Source: Cladorrhinum sp. PSN259
Taxonomy: Eukaryota; Ascomycota; Sordariomycetes; Sordariales; Podosporaceae
Assembly (NCBI GenBank): GCA_033725935.1
Contig: MU867078.1
Coordinates: forward strand, 248,001 to 312,000
Direction: 5' to 3'
DNA: 64,000 nt
Both the position numbers and the translations under genes were made by a program. This document shows positions 23,201 to 33,981 of the stretch, piece after piece. How positions within the stretch are numbered: position 1 is the first letter of the stretch; the number at the start of each line of letters is the position of its first letter. The notes beneath the pieces were generated by a model. It did no database searches. It saw only the letters and a list, made by a program, of their open reading frames with translations, and was not told the DNA's origin.

Positions 23201-23729
23201 AGTCATCCCGTACCAGTTTGCATACCTGGTCGCCTGCTTGGTTCAGCTTACGACCACCGTTCGAGCGCAGAGGATCGCTTCGGAGTTGCGGTCGACGGCA
23301 AACTCGAGCTTTTATAATTACGTCCACTCCATCCTCATCCTCATGCTGTGGATTTTGCCTATCAACTTGCCGACGCTTGTCGTTTGGATACATAATCTGG
23401 CAGTCCACTGGCTCACGCCCTTTTCCTCGCATCATAATGTATTATCAATAATGCCTTTTATTGTCCTCGTTGAGACCCTGACGACAGGAAAGATGGTGCC
23501 GCCAGTTACGGGGAGGTTAAAACACGTCACGAGCATCTTACTTTTCAGCATTGCAATTTATGCGGCCGTTTATGGTGTATCGTACGCTTATACGCTGCAT
23601 TATCTTGTCAACTTGGTGGTGTTTTGGTTGGCAATATTACATTCCTCTGCTGATTCTTGGTCCTTTGATGGACTGAGTCGGTTGTATGAAGGGGATGCTG
23701 AGGATCGAAAAAGGGGGAAAGAGCCATGA
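20223..23729 (+). CDS. BST1: GPI inositol-deacylase BST1 (PGAP1 family)
   Basis: Bst1 removes the acyl chain from the inositol of GPI anchors in the ER, a step needed for ER exit and quality control of GPI proteins. There are two exons, 20223-20828 and 20889-23729 (intron 20829-20888, GTTTGA to CGCAG), giving 1148 residues. The Ser/Pro-rich cytosolic N-terminus is followed by one membrane segment (about 127-148, GISLFALVASITGIGFLLA). Then comes the lumenal lipase domain, with VRGVPVLFIPGNAGSYKQ at the start of exon 2 and the nucleophile elbow VVGHSMGG. The C-terminal third has multiple membrane helices, for example TTAVLLLLVSTVIPYQFAYL and HSILILMLWILPINLPTLVV. Order and length fit fungal Bst1. 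Confidence 0.95.
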
Positions 23730-26700
23730 TTTTCAGCATGATCCTCTGAGGGTGGTTTTTTAATTTTCTTTTTCTTGATTATAATGTGTTGTTCTTGTCC
23801 AACTAATAGAAACTCTTTTTTTTTTCGCTCTTGTACTTCTTTTCTTATCTTTCTTTTTTTGTCTAAACTTGATACCCAACCAACCAACCCCTTCACAAAC
23901 ACACACACACACACAACGAATACATTACATCCATACCTACATACATACATACAAGACACAATCAACGACTCTCGCTTCTGAACAAAATAACTACATGAGC
24001 TCAAACCATACAAGAGCTTACACAAATAACCAAAAGCCCTCACACGGAGGGGGTACACACACTCATACGAAATCATCATTACAAATAACGACACTCTTAG
24101 CTGGAGGGGGAGGAAGGAACACATGTACATATTTAACAAAGTGCAAACAAACACATAGTTTATTGGAGGATGGGGGATTATATCAATTTCTACGTTTTTT
24201 TCTTCTGATCTCATCTCATCTGTGTATCTTTTCTTCTCTCCTCTTTCTCTTTCTCTCTCTCTTTCAAAACCGTCAATCATAGCACAGCACAAACTTGGCG
24301 TTCTTGGTTTTACATATCGGGGGTCGTGAGTGGCTGGCTGTTTTTTTTCCCCTACTGTTTGCTTTTATTTGTTCTGTCTCGTTTCTGTGCAAGACACACA
24401 CCTGAATTAATGTTTTTTCTTCCTTTTTTTCCCCCCATAATCAGTAATTATTGTCTTCTTGTGTTGTTGCGTATGATGGAAAGGGATAATAATGCTTTTG
24501 ATAATGGTGGTTGTGTCTGGATATAATTTGGTTGGTTTGGTTGAAAGGTTTTTTTGGTTTTTTTCCGGTGGATGGGCGGATGATGATTGATTTGAGGGTT
24601 CGGAGGTAATTAGTGACAGGAAGGAAAGAGAGAGATGGTCCCTCTTCAAACTGTGCAAAGGTTTTTTTTTTTTTTTTAATATGAAAAAGGCTTTTCGGGT
24701 GGTGTATGTATGTATTTTTTTTTTACCTATCATATCATATGGGATGCGATGCGATGCGCAAAAGAAAATAAAAGTTAATAAAGTTTTTTTGAATTGTTAT
24801 TATTTTTGGTTGTGAATGGTTCGTGATATCCCTTTTTTTTTTTTTTTTTGCCTCATGTTTCCTTCTTCGCTCATGTTTCTTCTTCCCTCCTCATGCTTGC
24901 CTCATGCGTTGTTACAGTACCTATTTACATGGTTACTGTGCCTCCACCCCCTTTTATTTTCTCTATTTTATCTTTTTACGGTGTTTCCCAAGATCTCGGG
25001 ACGCTTGTGGTTGCTTTGAGAATTTTAATGTACAGTACAAGTACAGTGCCTGAGGTTTAGAGTTTAAAGGGGATGGCTGGTATATGGAAATGCGAATACT
25101 TAGCCATACATGTTGAAATGCTTTTACGATAATAACGGTGGAAATAAGGACTTTCTTCTTTCCCTCTTTTCACTGTATTCGGGTGAGAGCCGACGAGTAT
25201 ATATATTAGTGCATGTCTCTTGGATACCTGGCTCGGTTGTACATGCCTCCAAGCAGGGCCATGATCATCGGAATAAGGGGGAGAAAAGACAGGGTAATAT
25301 TTGCATATGAGTGTTGGGTGGGGGAAACCTCGGAAACCGCGAGAATGGGATGCTTAAAAATTGGGAGTACAAGTCAGTGACAGTTGTTGTGTGTTGCGTC
25401 GAAACGTTTCTCACCGCCAGAACGTGGGAAGTAGCTAGTATGCGATGCGGGAGTATAACGTGGGGTGAGTGAGCAGCTTTCGCTATTGCAACAAAAGTAT
25501 TCCGTACTCCTTGGTGTAACTCTCATGTTGTTGTACTTGGAATGAGTTCAAGGATGCATATGCAGATAGTAGATAGCTTCGAGTTTTCCTTTTTGTGTGT
25601 GGACTTTTTTTTTTTCCTGAATGGGGATTAGAAGTGAGGTATCCCCACATCTTGACCGGGTTGAGCAGCAAGAAAGACGATAAGAGGACGGCACTGACCA
25701 GGTAGTAGAAGCCGAGGCAAAGAAGCAGTGTAATGGTTCTGTGCATGACTTCATAAATGAACTATCATGTGCAGACGAAAGGAATATTCGGTTTCACCAC
25801 TTGGAGTGTCGAGAGCGTTATGCATGATTAGAGTATGTAGAGCAAGTACAGTACAGCATGGGATTTTTAATCATTGGCGCGTTAAACATCCCGCGATGCT
25901 GGGTGACTACTACTAGTGAGGCAGATGTTGTTTGGAGCTGACTAGCCGAGATTTTTTTGGTGATTTGTGCTCACTCCACGGAGTCTAGAGTGGTCTGTTT
26001 CACTTTGGGCAACCGAGTCAAATCCGGGTGTGAGGTTCGATTGTTATTATTATCGGATGAGAGGGTTGGTAGTACATTTGAGGTGAATAGTGTCTCTTCT
26101 ATAGACAGATGGAAGCGTCAAGAAGAGAATGTACAAGCCCTGATATGGAGGTTATCTGCCCTGGACTCTCGGATATGTGTTTGTAAGAGCCATGACGCAG
26201 ACGTGTAACGCGCCAACCTAGTCGGATGTTGAAAGTTCTACTGTATGTTTACTTTACACTGGACGCCAAAAGGGGAACCGGGCGGCCCGAGGTTAGTTGG
26301 GCGGGATATCGCAAAGATTTGTATGTGTAACCATGCGAGATAGCGAACCAGTATGACAGCGAAGCATAGAATAAACTAGACTCAGGGCGTGCATGAAGCA
26401 ATGAGCATATGACCTGGCACTGTTGAGTGGGGGTCAGTACATGATGGCTTCACGCGGCAGCATATATGTACGTGTACCACCCGGGGGAGAATCCGATACT
26501 AGGGGATTGGGGAAGATGAGGTTTGTACCTCGTAGCTTGCTTTCTTCCAAACATGTTGAACTGCCGTCGAGTCCGTGTTACAAAGAATGGCCGGACTGCC
26601 AGGGGTCTGGTCCAGGAAAATCAAGGCCGAATGCATAGAGTGAGCCACATGTGAGTTGCGATGGGGATAGATAGTCGTTGGCTGCCGCGATACTGAGAGC

Positions 26701-27610
26701 TCATCGGTTTTAATTTGTCTCATCTAGGGACAATTGTGGTGACAGTGGCGCCATGTATGTAATCTACATCAAGTTTGTTTGCTTCGAATAGCCCCTGACC
26801 GGTGAATATATGCCGCTCCTAAAATGACGTGATACTGTGTTGTGTCTGAGACAACGGCGGTCTGTCAAGATAAGAGAAGTTACAATAGTATACTTTATTC
26901 TCCTCGATCCGGGCCGACAGTGTTCGGCCACAGTGCCGTTCTGTCAGTCGGACCCTTTCCCCAGGTTGCTGCACGTAGCATTGGGTGCTGTGTTACGGCC
27001 CGTGGGGAGATGATAAAAAGCTGGGCAACTTGCTGTCGGGTCTGCGTGATGGGCCGCATTCTTCCTGCTATTGCTTGTGGTACAACTTATGCTGGGTTTA
27101 TGATAACAAACCGCCGGATGGAGTTTCTCATCTCTCTCTAACTTCGTCTCCTCGTGCTTGGCCACGAGTTTGGTCACGTCACAAGACCTCATTGTGTTGG
27201 CTGACGGGAGCCCGCATGCTGCGCGAGGGCGCACTCGGGGACACCGGATATGGTAGCCCATATGTTCACCGTCTTTCCTCCACCTCCGCGGACCAATGTT
27301 GAGAGAATATTCTTGCGAGGCAAAAGATTCGACGTGGTGTGTAACTTTAAGTGCGATATTGTGGTAAGCCCCTGAATCACGTTGGACCCGTAAATAAACC
27401 AGCCAAGGAGTCTCAAAGGAATCCCCTGTTAACAACCAACAGCGTCTATTCGTATACTCCATATCGCAGACTTCAGCTCCCCGCCAGCGATGCCATAGCA
27501 CTCTGCATGCTGCAGGAGTTGATCGGTGGGATGTCAAGGCCACTACGCTTGGACGGAGCAGTCTAGTCACGGCCGTATATTTCAGAGACCTATGCTGCTC
27601 ATTAAGGTTC
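23730..27610. other. 3.9-kb gene-poor region
   Basis: The left part (23760-25060) is rich in simple sequence: (CA)n near 23900, poly-T at 24660 and 24830, and pyrimidine tracts. The right part is more complex but holds no frame with a recognisable domain. The minus-strand ORF at 25483-25746 is listed separately. A 492-codon minus frame (26944-28422) crosses into the next gene and is probably not coding as such. Confidence 0.5.
25483..25746 (-). CDS. Small hypothetical ORF with hydrophobic N-terminus, doubtful
   Basis: This 87-codon frame starts MHRTITLLLCLGFYYLVSAV, a convincing signal-anchor or signal-peptide-like stretch. A basic tail with GKKKSPHTKRKTR follows. It has no homologue I recognise and no flanking gene context. 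Many random frames in AT-rich DNA look hydrophobic, so this is only a candidate. Confidence 0.2.
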   Translation of the reverse strand: MHRTITLLLCLGFYYLVSAVLLSSFLLLNPVKMWGYLTSNPHSGKKKSPHTKRKTRSYLLSAYASLNSFQVQQHESYTKEYGILLLQ

Positions 27611-28162
27611 TCACTCCAAGATAGCAAAATAACCAAAGACGGGAGCAAACAAGATAATAACGTCGATAAACTGAGCGCCTGTCGTATGCGTGTGGTGCCC
27701 CAGATAAACAACATAGCTGACCGGTTCGGCAAAAGTTCCCAATCCATCCATGGAATATCGAGCATCGAGAGAAAAGGTGTGGTTGTACGCTTTTGCTTCC
27801 AACGCCGCTTCATGCCTCTGAGAGTAGGACAAGAAAGCGAAATAGAGCATCGCGAAAACCCGAGGGCCAGAGAATGTACATTGTACTCGTCCTCCAGATC
27901 GACAATACTGCAATCCCTTGGGTTTCTCAGCGGCCCATCAGCTAGCAGCTGTATTGTACGACCTCCCGGACTAAGGGGAGGCTGTGCTGCAATGACTATG
28001 TCATTAGTACCCCAGAAAGATGACCTGTCAGTCTTTGTCCACTGGCTCTTCTTGACCAAGCCCTTGGATATGCCATGATGTCGTATCATCGCCGTTTCCT
28101 TCCTGCAGGGACAGAGAGCAAGTGCCGGGGCAGTCAAAAGTGCAAATCGGCGGCTGCGACAT
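27611..28162 (-). CDS. Small three-exon gene, unknown function (139 aa)
   Basis: I infer this gene from reading frames. Exon 1 is 28162-28057 (MSQPPICTFDCPGTCSLSL start). A 70-nt intron runs 28056-27987 (GTCAAG donor, TACTAATGAC branch, TTGCAG acceptor). Exon 2 is 27986-27880 (GGRTIQLLADGPLRNPRDC). A 62-nt intron runs 27879-27818 (GTACAT to CTCAG). Exon 3 is 27817-27611 (FSLDARYSMDGLGTFAEPV, then HHTHTTGAQFIDVIILF). All phases match and the product reads coherently. The end is hydrophobic. There is no signal peptide and no family I recognise. The second intron lacks a good branch site, so that junction is the weakest part. The gene is divergent from the small gene at 28421. Confidence 0.45.
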
Positions 28163-28420
28163 GATCTCGGGCCCAATTGAAAGGAGGGGGTAGGAAGACT
28201 GGGCGCCGATGCAATCGAGGAGTGGCCGTTCTCTCCGCTGCTTCTTCGATCGTAGTTCCGACAGCAGGACGGCACAAACATGATGATGTGACTGAGGTTT
28301 TTTGGTATATAAACCTTCATAGATCCCAAGCACAGTGAAGATGGTTCCTCATCATCCAAGATCCTCTGAGCCAAAACCTCGACACCAATCCTTGAAGACC
28401 ACCAGCCCTCAAGTATCACC
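28163..28420. promoter_or_regulatory. Possible bidirectional promoter with TATA element
   Basis: The 258 bases between the two small divergent genes contain GGTATATAAACC at about 28303-28314. This gives TATATAAA on the plus strand and TTTATATA on the minus strand. The position, about 110 nt before the plus-strand ATG and 140 nt before the minus-strand ATG, suits a core promoter element for either gene. Confidence 0.35.
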
Positions 28421-29263
28421 ATGCCTCACAGCGTGAGAGATTCCCATGCGACCGCAAATAACAACAACCATAACACTGTGGCTAGCACTGTGAGCCAGCG
28501 GTCTGTCCACTCTTTTTGAGCCTCCTTGAGCCTCCATGCCCCCTCCCTTCTCCCTTTCATCCCCTACAAACAACCAGACGGACCCCCTGAGATTAACCCT
28601 AACCCTCCCAACCCTTCCACCCCTTCTCTTTCTCTTTCCCTTAACACATGCCTACACAAGAACGTCATAGGCTACATAAGCTGACACCACCAATTAAACA
28701 GAGCCACCCAGTCTCAGTCCTTTGCTCCTCCGACATGCTCCACCGCACGAGCCGGTACCTCGTCTTCTTCCAAGGAGCCATCTCCCACTCTCGCCCCTAT
28801 GCTGGAAGCCTGGGCCAAAGAACGCAACCCGGGAAACCTCCCATTCAACGAGACCCTCTATCACATGGCAAAGTAGGTACGGTCTCAGTTAAACACGCAG
28901 ACACACACCAAGAAGAAGAACCCCCCCCCTCCCCCCTTTTCCATTATCGAACAAAGCAGCCCTCGCCCTTGTCAATCACACACAATCTTGTCCACATAAC
29001 TCCCCTTTCCCCCTTCCATAAGTACACTCCCTCACCCATTCCGGTCCTCACAAACTTTCTATCCCATGTCGTCTCCACACACACACACACACACACATAA
29101 ACTCACACATACACACACACTCACACCTACAACACTTGGTACTAAAGCATGGCTGTCAAGTACCTCCACCTCGGCCGCCACCACCACCGCCAACGACAGC
29201 AACTCGAATACAAACACCAACGGCAGCACTACAGCAGCCGAGAAAGTCCGAGTTAGAAAATGA
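28421..29263 (+). CDS. Small three-exon low-complexity protein, unknown (117 aa)
   Basis: I infer this gene from reading frames. Exon 1 is 28421-28500 (MPHSVRDSHATANNNNHN). An intron runs 28501-28701 (GTCTGT to AAACAG). Exon 2 is 28702-28872 (ATQSQSFAPPTCSTARAG, then PTLAPMLEAWAKERNPGNL and PFNETLYHMA). An intron runs 28873-29160 (GTAGGT; TACTAAAG branch; GTCAAG acceptor). Exon 3 is 29161-29263 (TTTANDSNSNTNTNGSTTA, ending VRVRK). Phases match at both junctions. The Asn/Ser/Thr-rich ends flank a central ordered-looking block. Introns of 201 and 288 nt are long for this genome, and the last acceptor has an alternative at 29146. Function is unknown. Confidence 0.45.
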
Positions 29264-29632
29264 TTAACTGATGTCGTGAGGTGGTAAACATTCATGGGTG
29301 GAAGAAGATTCCACAAGTGCATCTCTTCCCCTTTCCTTTCCTTCCGTATACGCATAGCAATGTCTGAGCGAGCGAGCGAGCGAGGTGATAGCGACGTTTA
29401 TAACTTTTGTCTTTTTGTATCATCATCATCACTACTTTTGTTTATTCCCTGTAGTAGTAGTTTTTATTTTTGTAACGTGGGGAAAATGTGAACGATATGG
29501 AAAAAAAAACCCAAACCCTGACTGACCCAAGTACTTTAACTCCCATAAAACCGATGAAAAAAAAAGAAGAGAAAAGAAAATTTGCATTTATCCAGCCCGG
29601 TCGGAGAATGTTTTGTATCTAGAAAACTTCAT
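29264..29632. other. intergenic, convergent 3' ends
   Basis: The stretch holds 3' UTR sequence of the neighbours. A short GAGC tandem (about 29365-29382) is present. No gene is seen. Confidence 0.55.
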
Positions 29633-31028
29633 CTAAGCAGAAGCTGATGCTGATGATGATTCTGCTTGTACGGCACCTGGGGTATTCGCATGGAACCCAT
29701 CAATAGTGAGCGTTACCGCACCGGCTTGGACGAGCTATCAATCATACAATTAGTAGCCATCTCAATAGGAAAGGAACAGAGGAAGGGAAACAACTTACAG
29801 CCCTAGATAAATCATCAATCAAATCATCCACATCCTCAATACCCACACAAAGCCTAATAATATCCTCGGGCATCTGCCGTTCCGCCCTCGTCTTCGCATC
29901 AATAGATGCATGGCTCATCCGGCAAGGCATGCTGATCAAGCTGTTTACGCACCCAAAACTCACACTGATTCCCCACAGTCTAGCCGCCTCGACGATCCTT
30001 TCAGACAACTCAACGTCGCCCGTCTCAAAGCTCAAGACAGCACCAGCACCCCTGGCGATCTGCCAGTGCAAATCATACTGCGGATGGCTCTTGAGACCGG
30101 GATACCTGACCTTGAATCCGTGTGATTCCAAGAATTCGGCAATCCTTTGAGCGTTCGCCTGCTGCTTCTCCATTCTGATCGCAAGAGTCTTCACTCCTCT
30201 CATGAGGAGGAAAGAATCATTTGGTGAAAGGCCGCAGCCGGTAGCGTTGATGGTAAAGTACATCTTGTCGCCAATCTCGTTGTCATTAACCGCAATGACT
30301 CCCGCCATGATATCATGGTGTCCACTCAGGTACTTGGTTCCACTCTCGTACGAAATATCCGCTCCCAAATCGAGCGGGTTGCAAAGCATGGGCGATAACA
30401 TGGTATTATCCACCACCACCAGCGCCTTATCATTCGCCTCGTGCGTCGCCTTTGCAATAGCAGGGATGTCGACAATCTTGATCAACGGGTTCGTAGGCGT
30501 TTCGAGCAGAACCATGGCGGTCTTGGGGGAGATGACTTGTTTGACCAAATCGGGATTTGTGGTATCGACGTGGTGAACTATTACGCCCTGGTTGTTCTTG
30601 AGGTACGTGAGGAGGCGATTCGTGCCGCCGTAGAGGTCGTCTCCGGTGATTACCTCGTCTCCTGGTTTCAAAAGACGGGTGATGACGTCTAGGGCGCCCA
30701 TTCCTGATCCAACGGCCAAGGATCGGGTAGCGTTCATGATTTTTGCCAGGTGGCGTTCGAGGTGGGTTCTCGTCGGGTTTCCCGAGCGTGTGTAGTCATA
30801 TTCGTTCCCGCCGTTGGAAGAGCTCTGTTTGAAGGTGGCTGACTGGTAGATGGGTATGCTCGAGGCGCCGTATTGGTCTTTGGAGTCTGTGTAGACTAGT
30901 TCTGTTGCGAGGGCGTAGCGTCTGGGCCCAGGGTGCGGAGACGAGGGCGCGGGTGATGGTGGGAGCGCATGGCCGTCGAGGTCTACCCTCGAGAGGGCCT
31001 TTTTAGCTGCTGATTCTTGGGCGGCCAT
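29633..31028 (-). CDS. met-2: Cystathionine beta-lyase (PLP enzyme)
   Basis: The enzyme splits cystathionine into homocysteine, pyruvate and ammonia in methionine synthesis. Exon 1 is 31028-29799 and exon 2 is 29734-29633 (64-nt intron, GTAAGT donor), giving 443 residues. The Cys/Met metabolism PLP fold is clear: YTRSGNPTR; GSGMGALDVITRLL; GDDLYGGTNRLL; VVVDNTM; and the PLP lysine in SGTKYLSGHHDIMAG. The GHHDIMAG version of the lysine motif is characteristic of fungal beta-lyases rather than gamma-synthases or gamma-lyases. Exon 2 supplies VTLTIDGFHANTPG and a Ser/Ala tail without a PTS1. The frame is open upstream to 31196, but the ATG at 31028 is followed directly by normal family sequence. 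The Neurospora name met-2 is used by analogy. Confidence 0.92.
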
Positions 31029-31918
31029 TTTTGTGTTTGTGCTTGTATGAAGGTGTAAGTGTTGGGTTTGATGTCTGTGGAAGAGGAGGAGGGGTAACAA
31101 ATGCCAATTGGAGGAGAGAGAGGAGGAGGGGCAATTCACAATTGTCAGAGAAGACAATGATAACAAGTGACCACAACTACGGAGCATGAACTCCAATGTT
31201 GAATTCGGGGTTACTAGTGAAATTATCTAGTATGACTGATTCGAAATTGAGAAACGGCTTGCCAATGCACACCATGTCGACCGCTTTTTCCATCCGAGCC
31301 CGGAGGTGCATGAAACCCAAAGATAGACAGATACATGTGAGTTGGGTGGCAATCAAGTGGTTGCACCAAGTCGCTCCATATCCGACCCAGGAGCTCACCT
31401 GGTGGGGCACAGGAATGACGTGCTAAGAAGCCGGCCACTTGAGTCCCGCTTCCTCGGGGAAACATCTTCCCCCTTGCACATCAGTCACCACTTTTCCGAG
31501 TCTTAGCAGTCCCATTCGTATCACGTCAAACTGCAAACTTTTGCAAATTCGGATATTTTCTATTTGCATGTTTCATAAGATGAGAAGACAGCCAAACTGA
31601 GAGAGATCCTGAGGGAAATCAACTCCCCGATTACCCATTCCTCTTCGACCCCTAATCATATGCAGATATCTGCCGTTGCGCCTAGCTTTCGGTAACCTGT
31701 CAAGTAACACCGGCTAAAACTGTCCTGCTACAAGGTCTCACCAAACGCCACAGCCGTTGTATATTAGGTGATTGAGTGATTGATTGTACGCACTTTGTTT
31801 CCCCAAAAGTAAATACTGCGAAAGGAGCTTCTACATGTTCCCAATGTTTCTAGCCGTAAACAAGTAAGCCCATCACGTCGTCGCTGCTGGAATATATACA
31901 AATGTTAGAAAGACGCTG
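31029..31918. other. intergenic
   Basis: The stretch holds the promoter of the cystathionine beta-lyase and the 3' flank of MSP1. I looked for the palindromic ATGRYRYCAT sulfur-control site and found only partial matches. No gene is seen. Confidence 0.55.
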
Positions 31919-33263
31919 CTAGCTCAAGGACTCGGTGTCCTCGAGTTCTTCAACCTGCGCCTGTACATCGCTCGATGTTGCCGAGTATACCGGCTCTCGC
32001 TCATGAACAAATGTCCGCCCGCCACGGTGACCAAAGAAGTCCTGTGTTCTGATACCCCTAACTTGTTTGGGATCCACTCGTGACATGGATTTGCCGGCCG
32101 CCCGGTGCTCGCGGATATACTCTCTCATGGGGGCCATGGCTGCATCGCGGCAAGCCTCCTTCAAATCGCTGCCTGACAATCCAGCTGTAACCTTGGCGAT
32201 GTACTCGAGGTCAAAGTCTGCATCGCGCTTAGTGCCATCGAGGATGATCTCGAGAATACGGCGTCGCTGCTGCATGTCGGGAAGTGGGACGGGGAACTTC
32301 TTGGGCAATCTTCTCAAGATTGCCTCATCGATGTCGTTGATTCTGTTTGTAGCACCCAACACAACAATTCTCGCAGGTATCCCCTGAGCGTTTGTGGATG
32401 TGAGTCCATCCCACAGAGTCATGAATCTATAGAGAGAGGGTTAGACAAGATATTGGAACAAAAGGGGAACCGTATATTGACTTACTCAGCTTTAACCTGG
32501 CCACTAGCCTCGTGTTCACCACTTCTCCGTGTACCCAGAACAGCGTCGATCTCATCAATGAAGATGATGGCAGGTTGGAGTTTCCTTGCGAGCGAGAAGA
32601 CGGCGCGGACTAGCTTATTGGAGTCGCCGTACCATTTTTCAGTAATAGTCGAGATGTGAAGGTTGATGAAAGAAGCGCCGCTCTCGCGAGCGACAGCCTT
32701 GGCCAGCATTGTCTTGCCGCAGCCGGGAGGACCGTAAAGCAAAACACCAGAGGGTGCCGACAAGAGCGCTCCACCATGAGAGTACAAATGCGGCATCGTC
32801 AAAGGGTAGATGATGCTTTCCCTGAGTTCCTCGATGATGTCTTCCAAACCGCCGATTGCGCCGAAGCCCGTAGGTATGTCTTCCGGTGCTACCACTTCTA
32901 GGGCTACCATGTTCTCGTACTCGTCCAGAACCAAATCCTCAATGTGACCAGTCTTTTCTCCTTGTCGATATCCCAGTTCATCTTTGCCTTCGTAGTCATC
33001 GTTGTTTGCTATTTGTCGGTTTCGTATCCTTTTGAGCGTCTCTTGGGCCTTCAACTTTGCGTGCTCGCGTTTCTCTCGATCTGGGTCGATGACTTTGGAC
33101 ATGTAGGGGGCTACGAATTCTTTGCAAATCAAGTAAGTCGTCACGACCTGGACGACATGTTAGAGAACCACCGGCTTCGCGACCAAGGTGTATGGTATGG
33201 GCTTACAGTGGCGGCAAACATGACCCCCGACAACAAGTTCCCCAGCCGCTTTTGCTCGCTCAT
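31919..33263 (-). CDS. MSP1: Msp1/ATAD1 outer-membrane AAA ATPase
   Basis: Msp1 extracts mislocalised tail-anchored proteins from the mitochondrial outer membrane and peroxisomes. There are three exons: 33263-33207, 33147-32486 and 32426-31919 (both introns 59 nt), giving 408 residues. The N-terminal membrane anchor is assembled across the first splice (GNLLSGVMFAAT then VVTTYLICKEFVAPYMSK). A basic linker follows. The AAA domain has Walker A GPPGCGKTMLAKAVA, Walker B AIIFIDEIDAVLG, sensor ATNRIND and arginine fingers AILRRLPKKF. The Msp1-type pore loop is in STITEKWYGDSNKL. The second splice joins VKAE to FMTLWDGL. The ending ELEDTESLS is acidic. Confidence 0.95.
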
Positions 33264-33981
33264 CTTGGGCGGCGGGGCGACGTCTTGCACGTCTTGTCCA
33301 GACTATCGCAGTGTTTTATTTTTATTTTAAACAAATGCTCTGACGGCTGGCGCGAGCCGTGGTTTTAGAGAGGGAAAGATGCGCCGGAGGGTGAACGACA
33401 ACTTGAAGGCGAAGGATGGCGCGGCGGACTGCCCAGCGGACAACGCACGGCCAGTGGATTGGTGGTGGACAGGTCAACCTTGGAACCCGGTGCATGTGCT
33501 AAGCGCCACCCCGGGTGGCTGGAAGGCAGGTACCTCGGGAACCCAAGTCTCAACTGAATTGCGGAACGCTTTAGCTGTATGGCATGGAAGGCGACAAAAT
33601 CACTATCTGTTGAATTCTTGATATTCCAACGGTTTCGGATTAGCTTCTGCTTTCGTCCTCCCCTCACTGTAGCACCTTTGATCGTCGGTCCGGCATTGCT
33701 GCGGTTTACCGAGTTTTTGGGGGACCTGAAGCATGGTCTTGGCATGTCCACGTCAGGGGAAGGCAACCAAGCTTTCAGTCTAACCTACTCCGGTTTAGAT
33801 GTGCAGGTGGGTGAGATGCGGGATGCCCCTCTTCTCCCAAATGCGCTACAGCGGTTGGTTTGTTTACTTTGGACACAGGGCAACCGCGATCAAGGATTCA
33901 ATTTTAACGCGTCACTAAAGTCAAATTCACCAAGCCCGAATCGCACTGTACCCACTGACGCGACAAGGAAGGACCAATCTA
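33264..33981. other. intergenic, divergent promoter region
   Basis: The stretch lies between the MSP1 (minus) and Pcs1/Csm1 (plus) starts. Overlapping frames on both strands lack domains or splice logic. Confidence 0.55.

Noticed and set aside
23880..23960. (CA)n and CATA repeats as a possible CRISPR or minisatellite.
   Set aside because: They are simple dinucleotide/tetranucleotide tracts without spacers; CRISPR arrays are not expected in fungi.
26944..28422. Minus-strand 492-codon open frame.
   Set aside because: It has no domain, is rich in Arg/Cys/Ser without codon bias, and its exon-like parts are better explained by the three-exon gene at 27611-28162, which uses two frames.
28588..28610. 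ACCCTAACCCT near 28593, resembling telomere repeat.
   Set aside because: It is fewer than two full repeats inside ordinary pyrimidine-rich sequence; not a telomere or interstitial array.
31029..31196. In-frame N-terminal extension of the cystathionine beta-lyase as an organelle signal.
   Set aside because: The extension has Glu at position 2 and a His/Gln-rich stretch that looks like leader sequence; the ATG at 31028 fits the family start.
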